A stretch of 64,000 nucleotides of DNA from an uncultured Methylophilaceae bacterium (lineage in GTDB: Bacteria > Pseudomonadota > Gammaproteobacteria > Burkholderiales > Methylophilaceae). Below, in pieces: positions 16,839-27,600 of the stretch (positions are counted from its first letter, which is position 1; each line of letters opens with the position of its first letter). The stretch is taken from contig CAIPBJ010000114.1 of assembly GCA_903863255.1 (NCBI GenBank), positions 1-64,000 of the forward strand, given 5' to 3'. Below the pieces are notes generated by a model. The model had not been told where the DNA came from, ran no database searches, and was given only the letters and a program-made list of their open reading frames with translations. Both the position numbers and the translations under genes were made by a program.

Positions 16839-18521
16839 TTATTGACCATGCAATTCGGCAACACGAGTTATGAACTCATCTACGAAAATCTGCATCTCGA
16901 TCGTAATATTCTTGACGCGACTGGCGAGATAGTTATAGCCGAACAGAGATGGAATCGCCACACCAAGACCCGCAACCGTAGCCAAAAGCGCAGCCGCAAT
17001 CCCCGGAGCAATGGCGTTCACGTTCACGTCACCGGCCGCTGCAATCGCAGCGAACGTTATCATCACCCCTACCACCGTACCAAGCAAACCAAGAAATGGC
17101 CCTCCTGAAATCGCGATCGTCAGTAAAACCATGCCGGCATTCTGCCTTTGCGTCTCACGAACAAGGTCTGCATCAATTGCAGCCTTGATGGCATCCATCG
17201 CCGCTCCACTCAGTGACAATTTCTGACCCGAAACCTCACGCTTGCGAATCTCCCTCAAACCTGAGGAATACAATTTGTATAATGATGACTTTGAATACTT
17301 AGCATCATCCTTGTCCAGACCAAGCAAGTCATTGGATGCTTTTTGAAAGCGCGCCATAAAAGCACGGTTATTTTTATCCGTTAAGGAAACCAATCTTGCT
17401 TTTTGCACCATGACCCAAACGCTGATGGCAAACATCACAGCCAGAATGGCAATCACAACCTTGGCATCAGGTGTTAAACTCTTAATCAGGATGGAGATAT
17501 AATTCGGACCACCTTCATCATCATCGCCACCGTCATCACCCTCAGCGCTCTTGACCGTAGTTAGCTGTCCATTGACACCTTGTCCGGATGCCGAAAGCTT
17601 GATCCAATCATCATTCCTCGCAACGTTTGACATCTCCAATTCATCCAATTCACCCGTGTAGGTATCGCCAATTTTTACGTCCGCACCTGTATCCGGAACA
17701 TTTACGTTGCCATTACCAACGGCTGCGCCATTCAAATACAACGTAGCTTTTCCATTATCCAAGGTGAATGCAACATGCTGCCAATCGGCCGCTTTCAATT
17801 CACCACCCGATATGTCAATACCGGCTATGTTCAGGCTCAATTTTTGATCGGCAATCTTCAACGTGATCGCATCACCTTGACTGTACAGTGTAGCCTGTTG
17901 AGGTAGACTGGCTGGCTTGACCCATGCTGACCATGTAAAGCCTACCCCTTGACTGAGCTTTAAGCTTGGATTTGCTGCAATCGTTATGGGGGTTCCAGAA
18001 AACACAGCGGACTCCCCCAATAATGCTGCTTTCTGGACTGTTACCTGTCCAGTTGCCGCAAGGCTGCTTGCTGAAGAGTCTTGTAGAAGCGTCTTTTCAG
18101 CAAAATGAAACGAAGCGATTGTATTTGTATCGCCGAAAGGCACACTTGCAATGGCAGGCGCCTTTTGGTTTCCATAGTAGAGCCAGATAAAAGGCTCTTT
18201 TTCTTTTGGGTCAACTTTAGGCAATTGAACCCATATCACGGCCAATTCATTGATGGAGTCAAATTTTTCGATCTGGTATTTCAGCTCTGTTTTATCGTCG
18301 GAACCAATAAAACGTAAATCGGACCCGTCAGGTTTCGCATCCGCAAAACTAAAGTTTCCTGAATGAAGCCTGATTGCTACGGGAAGATTCAAAACAGCTG
18401 CCGCTGCTCCCTGGGGATTAATAGTTACCTTACTGCGCGAAGGCCAGTCATCGTTCCATTTTGCGTAACTCAGGATCGGCAAAAGCAACATCAGAAGCAG
18501 CACTAAAACTTTTTTTATCAT
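16839..18521 (-). CDS. exbB: ExbB/MotA/TolQ proton channel with periplasmic DUF2341-LamG region
   Basis: The protein of about 560 aa has an unusual build. A signal peptide (MIKKVLVLLLMLLLPILSYA) leads to a DUF2341 domain (~20-110; KWNDDWPSRSKVTINPQG) and a LamG/concanavalin-like domain (~125-300; GFTWSAWVKPASLPQQATLY, WQHVAFTLDNGKATLYLNG). An acidic linker rich in Asp and Gly follows, then a typical ExbB part: one helix, a cytoplasmic loop, and two helices with GPFLGLLGTVVGVMITFAAI. LamG domains bind sugars or proteins, so the channel may sense or hold a ligand in the periplasm (inference). The open frame reaches a GTG at 18551, but the signal peptide begins at the ATG at 18519-18521. It heads the exbB-exbD-exbD-tonB-porin operon. 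Confidence 0.88.
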   Translation of the reverse strand: MIKKVLVLLLMLLLPILSYAKWNDDWPSRSKVTINPQGAAAAVLNLPVAIRLHSGNFSFADAKPDGSDLRFIGSDDKTELKYQIEKFDSINELAVIWVQLPKVDPKEKEPFIWLYYGNQKAPAIASVPFGDTNTIASFHFAEKTLLQDSSASSLAATGQVTVQKAALLGESAVFSGTPITIAANPSLKLSQGVGFTWSAWVKPASLPQQATLYSQGDAITLKIADQKLSLNIAGIDISGGELKAADWQHVAFTLDNGKATLYLNGAAVGNGNVNVPDTGADVKIGDTYTGELDELEMSNVARNDDWIKLSASGQGVNGQLTTVKSAEGDDGGDDDEGGPNYISILIKSLTPDAKVVIAILAVMFAISVWVMVQKARLVSLTDKNNRAFMARFQKASNDLLGLDKDDAKYSKSSLYKLYSSGLREIRKREVSGQKLSLSGAAMDAIKAAIDADLVRETQRQNAGMVLLTIAISGGPFLGLLGTVVGVMITFAAIAAAGDVNVNAIAPGIAAALLATVAGLGVAIPSLFGYNYLASRVKNITIEMQIFVDEFITRVAELHGQ

Positions 18522-18551
18522 CTTAATCAAACCAATATGCAAAGGTTGCAC

Positions 18552-18616
18552 TATATTGCGGATATATTGCAGGACTATTACACAAGACTAGTCCCATCAT
18601 CTTTTAATGTAATTCT
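18552..18616 (-). promoter_or_regulatory. Leader/possible promoter of the exbB operon
   Basis: This stretch lies between the tpsA terminator hairpin and exbB. It contains a dyad, GGACTA and TAGTCC separated by 11 bases, near 18570-18595. With the strong terminator before it, exbB probably has its own promoter here. I cannot pick out a firm -35/-10 pair. Confidence 0.35.
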
Positions 18617-18654
18617 TACAAAAAAAATGGCAACCTTTTGAATAGTTGCCATTT
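18617..18654 (-). terminator. Rho-independent terminator after tpsA
   Basis: On the minus strand AAATGGCAAC (18654-18645) and GTTGCCATTT (18634-18625) form a perfect 10-bp stem with a 10-base loop, followed by a run of T to about 18620. It begins nine bases after the tpsA stop. It separates tpsBA from the exbB operon. Confidence 0.85.
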
Positions 18655-18662
18655 ACTTAGAA

Positions 18663-21600
18663 TTAAATGTCACCCAAGCCAATGATCTCTACTGAAACAA
18701 AAGAAGGGAGGAAGTTTTTATTACTGAAATCCTGCGCTGCTGACTGAGACAATTGACGTGAAATATCATTTGTTGCATTTTTTGCCGCATCAGATCCAAC
18801 ACTAGATGATCCTAACGACCCACCAATATTTCCAGTTGTAGTTACAGGCACACCTGAAGAAGTCCCTGAAACACTAATATTATTGGTTCCCAGGACTTGC
18901 GTGGCTACCGCAAGGAAGTTACCCGCAGCGATACCTGCTTCGCTTGCGTTCAATATACCTCGTGGAGCCAACAGTGAAACTGTGCCCAACTGAGGTGCGA
19001 CTTGTGGTCCGGAGCCATCTGGATCATATGTCTGTGCACGAATACCGCTGCCTTCGGCAACGCCGGTGTAATTGACTGTAGTGAATCCATCTGCATTGGT
19101 CGTTACCGTCCGTTGCGGGACCGACAATGCGGTCTTCGATCCGCGACCGGCATCGATGTCTCCCTGATTCACCCAAACAGTGATATCGCCTCCGAATTGT
19201 GTAATCACTTTCGATTGGTTCACCTGGAAACCACTTTCAGAATAGGCTCGAATATCTCCGCCTCGCTGTGTAATCATGCCGACATTGCCACTTCCCCCAA
19301 CGCCAGGGATACCCACGTTAATCGCACCACCCGGATCAAGCATATCGATACTTCCTCCCTGCTGCGTGGTGACTTCACTTTGATACATCTGTATGTTTCC
19401 GTTGTATCCGCCCAAACCAAATAACGAAGTGATAGCGTTGTCGCCTCGGTTATGATTTCCGACTGTTGCAAAAGCTCTACCATCGGCCAGTAATTCAGAA
19501 GAGAACTGACGGTATACAAAAATAGCTTGCCGATTGGCATCTAGGGCAAGAAACTGACTCATTGCATCGGTTTCCGACAAATTGCTATTTCCAGTCAATT
19601 CCTGCATATACGTCGTTACAGCCAGATTTGTGCTGAAACGATAGGCTGAAAGACCTGCAGGATCCGATATCAGAGAAACGGGACCAGTACCGGTGGGATT
19701 AATATAGGTTGAAATAAATCCAGCCAAATTATCACCTTTGACTCCCATTCCTGCCAGCATGGTAATTGACGCCCCAGATCCGGATAACGCTGGATTATTT
19801 TCATTTCCAATTGTTGATATGCCGGCACCGCTTCCTAAATTGATGTTACGGCCAGCCTTCACCAGCAATTGTCCTGGTCCCGCATCAACCAGATACCCTT
19901 CACTTGGGACTGCATTGGAGTAATCACGACCGGCTTCTACAATGGTAATATCGTTCGTATTGTTATTTTGAATCGAGGCCTGAAGCGACTTGATATCCGT
20001 TCCCGCATAAATATAGGCCGACTTTGGTAACGTTACATCAATTGAAGTCAAATCCAAGGTCTGAATCGAACCATCTCTGGCAACTATGCTTACCGGGACA
20101 GAGTCATTTGCATGCAAGAGTGGATAAGCATGGCCAGTATCTATGATAACGCCCGCTTTTGAGCTCGACAGATTCGAAACCACCTGATTTACATTAGGCA
20201 ACAAGGAAGGTGAGGCATCTGACATCAAAATACTATCTGCTGAGATATTATTGGCAGCAAGCAGACTCAAGTTACCCGTTGCGCTTGGCATCAATGTCAA
20301 CGTATTCGCGTAGATATTTGAGTTAAACGATGTGGCAGTAAGCGTCGGAGGATAATAGCCTAGACTGTTCGATTCAAATCCGGCAAATGTAGTGTTGAAC
20401 ACCACATTACTCTCTATGGTGCTCGTGTTTTGGAGTCCAAATGTAACATCACCGATCAATGCATCCACATTAACCGATGCGGATGGGGAGTAGGTATTAA
20501 AGAACGCACTGCCACCCAAGGAATTATTCTCAAGGCCAGAGACGTTAGTGATGCTTTGATCGTACAAGGTCGGATTGAACACGGTCTCGATGAAGGCATT
20601 TTTTCCAGCAAACACATTCGCGTTAGCATTTTGAAGCGCAAGAACGGTTCCAAATGAATTTGACGACGGTGCAATGTTTTGGCCAGCAGATAATGTAAGG
20701 TCACCCTGCCCTACAAAATACACCCCACTGTAAATATTACCCTTTGCAGCTATATTTAAATTACCACCACCGTAAATAACGCTATTGGATCCATCTGCTA
20801 AATATTGAGCAGTAGTTGGGATAGATGCAGACAAATTGGTAATGTCGCCACCAGCGGTAATATCAATGTTACCCCCACCAAAAGCAGCTACACCCTCCTT
20901 AAACAGATCAGGCCTAACCCACCAACTCACACCATAATTTCTTGTTCCCCCACCTTGCCTAAATAACCAATTGTTTATCAACTGTTGTGGATCGCTAGCC
21001 ACGCCCGAGCCAACCTGGCCGGTAATATCTCCTTGAACGTCAATTGCAATGCTGCCCCCATTCTCTAGATAGTTGGCTTTGCCTTTGTCTTGTGAATAAT
21101 TCAATCCAAAACCATTTAATATTGGAGCCTTATTGCCAGCGGTATAAATCACTGAAGCATCATTACCCATTAAAAAGTTACCGCCCGCTGAGATATCAAT
21201 CTCACCAGTTCCGGTCCGAATGAGTTTATTATTGGCTAAAGTAAAATTGCCGTTTCCTGTTAGGGTGTCATTTGACGTAGCAAGTATGTTTGCCGAACTT
21301 GCATCAGCGCCACTGACGAGATGGTAACTCCAGGAATTGATACCCTGCACCACACCAGTGGTAGCAGAAGTACTGAATCCATCACTTAACGATCCGTTTA
21401 CATTCAGATTTCCTTGGGCGCGCAACGTAAGATCACCGGCAATCAAAGGTTGACCATTTGCATCTAGGCCGCTAGCCAGAAGCGAGGAGTTTGTGACACC
21501 GACACCTGTCTTCGAATCGAATCGCCATGTGCTCAATGACCAGTCGTTCGCAAGCGTTAAATCACTTGTACTATCAAATTCAATCCCAGGCACGATATGG

Positions 21601-24600
21601 AACAACCCATCGTTCCATGCTTTACCCAATCGGCTGAGGCCTACCCCAGTGCCTCCAAGCACGCTCTCCATGAACGATTGCGCATCTAGATAATACGTGC
21701 CGGTTTTTGATTGTGAAGCAGTTGTAATCGTCGAAGCCGAATACGTTTTGAAACCCTCGGCCTGAACGTTGTTAGCCCCCTTAAACGTACTGTTGACTTC
21801 AGAGATCGCTATATCGGTATTGTTGTTTGTACGTGGTGCCCTTAAGAACACCTGCCCACCCACACCGCCAGCACCTGAACTAACATCTATCGAAGAATTG
21901 GACTGTAAATCAATCGTTCCATTGGAAGTCGAAAGTTGAACAGACCCGCCTTGCGCACCTTTATCTGTCGAACTTGCGATCAAAGAAGACCCGCCATTCA
22001 GAGTGATATTTTGTCCGGCATTTAGACTGATTTGGCCACTATTTGCCGTTTGGGCATTCAGAGTCCCATACACATTAACATTGCCTGTATCTGCGGTCAT
22101 AACAAGATTTTTCGAATTGACGACATCGCTGGATGCAACACCAATATCCCCGGTTCTTGCACGGAAAGATTGGAACCCATCAAATGAACCCGATTGCAAT
22201 GCAGTATTTATTTGAGAGAAATTCGCTAATGAATTGACATCCATCACGAAGCTTGCGGATTGCAATCCAGCACCTGCTTGTCCGTTCAGGGCACCTAAAA
22301 CTGTAGCCGTTCCATACACGGCATTTAGACTCAAGGATCCGGCATTTCCTCCCGAACCGCCACTCACATTGATCAGGGAATTTGAATTGACGAATATACT
22401 ACCTAGATCAGACTTTAGTGACAAAGATCCGCCCGGAGCATACGCTCTATAGGTATTGAAGTTGACTTGTTTTGACGAAAGATCGATATTGGCACCGCTC
22501 AGAACATTCACATCCCCGGCAGTAGCATCAATTGCGAGCATCCCTGAATAATCGGTGAGGTCACCGCCAATATTCACTGAATTGGCCTGCAATGTCGCAT
22601 TACCGCCAAAATCATTTGATGCCAACATTGCATTAGGATTTGCAATCTTTGATGTGGTTAAAGTGCCGGTTGACTGAAGTGTAAAATCGGATGCGGTTGC
22701 AGAAACTAATCGTCCAGAAATGACATTCGTATTTGAAGCTTGTATTGCAGTTTTACCTACTCCACTTAATCGAACTTCACCAGTAGCATTGATATTGACT
22801 GTATCAAACCCGCTGATGGCCGTTTGGCCTGAACCAATGGGTTGACTTATAGAAGTTGCATCAGCACCTTGGAACGTAAAGCTTGTTGTCTTAAAATCCA
22901 GTGTGCTGTTAGTAGCATTGGCGCTAGCCTGGAACGAAGAACCCGAAGTATTTTCAAGAACAAGATTTTGAGCGGTGATTGTAGCTGTATCCCCAGTTGC
23001 CATATGGCCAGCTATGCCACCGGAATTTAGAGTGAGATTCAATGCGCTGTTCCCAAACTCCAAAGGACCGTAAATATCGATATTATTATAACTATTAAGG
23101 GTTAGTTTGGATAACGCTCCCAAGCTGGATAGCTTTCCATTATCAAGAACAAGACCTTGCTGACCGCCTGCATTCCCAAGAAGTATGCTATTGGCCCCAA
23201 ATGTGGCACTTCCACCCGCTCCAACGGCAATGCTGCCATTCAATACCGAGCTCTTGGTCGAATCTAAAACCAACGACTGCCCAGCAATAATCTTAGCCCC
23301 AGTATCAACAGTTAAATTGCCGAGTGTTGGATTTAAAGAGCTGCCATTTCGGCTATAGGTAAAATTATTGTCTCCTGAAACTGCAAAGAAGGCACCATCA
23401 CCATTCACCGTAACAGATGAGGCCCCTACAGTTCTGGTGTTTGGTATCGTAGCGATGCTAGCATTAGCTTTAATATCAAGTGCATCCTTTGATGATGTCA
23501 TTAATTCATGAACGTTCAGAGAGTGGTTAGTATCATTTGAAATAATGACTTCGCTAGCTGTAGTATTAACAGAAAGTCCATCACTATCCTGACTTCTAAT
23601 TCCACCAAGCAACAAGCTACCTGCATTCATTGCATTTAGGGAAGATGCAGTCAACTGCAACGTTCCATCACTTGGCCCAATTGTCGAAACGACTGAGATT
23701 TTATCTGAGCTAATGTCGACAATGGCTCCCAGACCATTATTTGGATTGTTCGTAACTAGCGACCCATCAAGCGTCAGGTTCTGTTTGGCATCGAAAACGA
23801 CCTGCCCCACGTCCGACGCAAGTCTAGGTGTTGAAACACCTGTATTGATAGCCTGCTGAGTAAAAAAGTCATTCCCGCTAGTCAACAGATATTGAGAAGG
23901 GGCATGAGAAATCTGGTTGCTTGGCGTTAAAAACTCACTTCCAGACGTCACCTTGAACGTAGACCATAACGAGTCAAGCATCTGACCACTTGTATTGGTA
24001 ATGTATCCAGCAGTTAAACTTGACCCGTCCAGTTGAGCCAGTGGCTTAGTCGTCGTGACCGAAGTGTTTGTGGTCTGAATCATGAACGCACCGGGAAGCA
24101 ATGCATACCTTGCAGGCAAGAGTGCGTAGGTTCCTGCAGCCAAGCCAGGGAGTCCTGAAAGGTATATTGATTCACCTGGTTTTACCGCTGTTGTAGTTTG
24201 ATAGTCATAATCAAATGGTGCATATTCTCCACCTTTCATCGAAGGAAGGACGGCATAGACACCTGGCTGACTTAATATGTCTTGTGAACCACCGATACCA
24301 TTGATCCATTCGAACGCAAGGAGATCCCCTCCTCCAGATACGTCGACCTTACTACCCGATTTCAATTCCACATCGGTCGAGTTAAAAGTAATTTTCTTCT
24401 CGACAGGTGCAGTGATTGCATTTGAAGCTACTAACGTTGCACTGGATGGGAACCAAGTTGATCCGCTTGTTGCAGTCTGACCATATGGTATCGTTTGATT
24501 ATTAGCGGAAACAGAAGTCACACTGCCTGTATCAAGAACAAGCTTATTGGTCGCATCCAACTCTATTTGACCTAAAGGTGCGACCACAACGCCAGCCTGA

Positions 24601-27600
24601 TCGATTACATTAGCCGTTAGATTCAACACCCCACCGGCGGACAGAATATCCGTTGGAGCCTGTCCACTTGATTTGACATTTATTACACCGTCTGTACCCG
24701 TTGCATTAAAACTGAAAACGCTATTCGTAACTGGATAAATCTGCCTAGCAATCAGATCTAGTTCGCCTGGGACATCCAACCATCCACCAACATTAGCATT
24801 AAAACTTGTTCCAGCCAGATTACCGCGTCCACGAATATCCAATTGACTGCTAAGGGTTGTTTGATTAACACCACTGAACGTTAATTTGCCGTTGATATCG
24901 ATCCAATTTCCATTGAATGTCAAAGTACTTTGGCATGAAACGCCCGGCAGACAAGTAAAGTTGCTCTTGTTTGGTTCACTAACCGGTATGGAACCCGTCA
25001 TAGCTGCATCTGGATTTTCTGAACTCAAGCTGATATAAGCCGATTGAAGGGTTCCAGTGCTTGGTTTGGTAATGTCAACATTAGGTTGAAGAACTATCTT
25101 TTGTGTATCTAACGAAATTGACGTCGCAGTCTTTAGATTAACGCCATTACCGATATCGATATGGTCCTGTCCGGTATAGGCGCTTCTGCCCGTTAATCCT
25201 GAAGCGATACTGACCCGATCAAATCCACCTTCTGCAATTTGCTCCACGGAAACTTGACCAACTCCATTCGTTGAATTAACAGGTCCTAAATCAATCAATC
25301 CAATGCCACGTAATATTTTGTCTTGAGTCACGACAAATTGCCTACCTACGCTATCGGATTGATTCAGGTAACCAATGTTTCCCGTACTATCAGTACCCGT
25401 TAGGCTAAGGCTAAGCAATCCGGCCTGAGCAGTCCCGGCTGCGTTACCCAACAATGTTCCATCAAGCACCATCCCATCGCGTACGGAAATCGTGATGCTT
25501 CCAGCTGCGCCATAGGACTCGACATTTTTTGGCCCATTACCTTGGTTAACCGTCAGCGTTCCTGATTGCCCAGAAACATCAAGCGTGCTTCCAGATTGCT
25601 GAATGATCGATCCTTTTGAAGCATTGATGGTTATGCTTCCGCCATCCATAATCTGATTGTTAAGAATACTGGGCGTCGTTTTAGGACCCTGTGCTAGGAA
25701 ACCAGCAGCTGAAAGATAGGAATTTGAACCAAGAAATATGCTTTGTGTGGCATCGTAGTTAACTGCATTTGAAGAACTTAAATTAAGCTTGATGTTTCCA
25801 GCCGGATCAATTAATGAGCCAAGTACAGAAAGATGATTCACGGCATCAAGTGTGATGCTGCCCTGCGCCCCCATCTTGTAAGGCGCATCCAATTCAATCG
25901 TCGTCCCTTTCAATACTTTCAAATCACCAACCGTCGTATCCGCACCAATACCTCGACCGGAAAATGAAAGGGAAACCGGTGTTCGTAAGAAATCGTTGGC
26001 AAAGAGAACTTCCTTGGCGACTTTCGAAATATCAGATCCGCTGGCGACTAACCCAGACCCTGACTTTTGCTGAAATACCGCCATCTCAGGATGAATCAAT
26101 GTTGCCGCACCACTCGGGTCTCCAATGACCATGCTGGAAGTTAAGCCATCACTGACTACACTGTATTTTGAAAAACCACCTTGACTAAAAAACGAACTAT
26201 CAAGCCAGAAGATACTACTATTTTGCGGGTTACTACCACCGACCTGAACATTTTCAAGGGAACTGATAGAGAGCGCTCCCCCTTTATTAAAACCATAGGC
26301 TTCAGCATTTACTTGCCCCGATACACCAGCCAACGTTATATTGCCAGCACTTCCGGTCGCCAGCTTCCCATTGTTTTGCAACCATGCGCCTGCATTGGCG
26401 TTAAGCAAACTACCCACACCCATCTGGAAAGTGCCACCCGTGACACTGATATTACCTGCCGAGCTAGAAATAATTGAATTTAAAGCTCCAGGCACATTTG
26501 ACGAGTCATTTGTCCATAGACCGGCTGTACTTAAAGTTACATTGTCCGCAATTGCTGTATTTCCGTTAAAATTGATATTTCCACTGTTCGCAGTGATATT
26601 GTTGTTAACTTGAATATTACCTGTAATATTTAACGATCCAACTGGACGAATATTGAGGTCTGAATCAATCGTCACCTTTCCGCCAGTGGAAATGGAAAGA
26701 TTATTGAATCCATTTTGTAACAAGGATGAATCCAAATAAGTGATGGATTTTTGCTGATCGCTTAAAATCTTATCCGAAGCGATTGTGGCCGTAGGATTTT
26801 GACCCGCTTGCACGACATCCACGTCACTTGACAAGTTAAGTTGCAATTTACCACCGTTTACAGGAGTAGATCGCTGATTAATACCAGTGGTTGTGTTAGC
26901 GATCAAAGTGCCATTCAAATAAGCATTTGGGGAAGTAATATCGACTTGCCCAGCACTTTTTCCATCCGTATAGGCTTCATAATAAGTGCCTGTATCCGAG
27001 AGTGTTGCCGAATGCGCTGGACTTAACTGCCATGTTCTTGTAACCCCCCATTTTGGATCGGTCACCGAGATGGTATTCGCCGTTCCAGCGTATGGGATAT
27101 TAGGAGATGCCGTAGCAATTGGTATTGCCTGTCCGTTGTATTCAAGGACAGTTTCTTTAATGGATCCAGCCTTATAGGCGACTGAACCGCCTGAAACATC
27201 TATTTTTGCACCTGAATTAATGATAACGTCAGCGGGAGGGTATCCCAAACTTGGTCCTGCATTCGTACTATTAATGGAAACAGTCCCGCCAGCTGTTAGT
27301 TTTTCAGCAACCGTTTTTCCGACTGCAGCTAAGGATTCACTGATATCGATGAGCGTCGTTCCTTTTCTTGCATCAACGTATATCGTCTTACCGAATAAAG
27401 GACCACCTCTCAATAGGGGCGCATCTTTAAGCTGATCCGAATACAACTGGATTGACAGCTGATTTTCACTCATAGCCGCAGATGTATTGACGCCAGAGAC
27501 ATCGATCGATGCGTTTGAATCAATGAATACACGCTGAGGAGTCGTTAGCGAGTTCGTGGCAAAACCAGTATTATCCGCCGAAGTCGAAATCGACACATTT

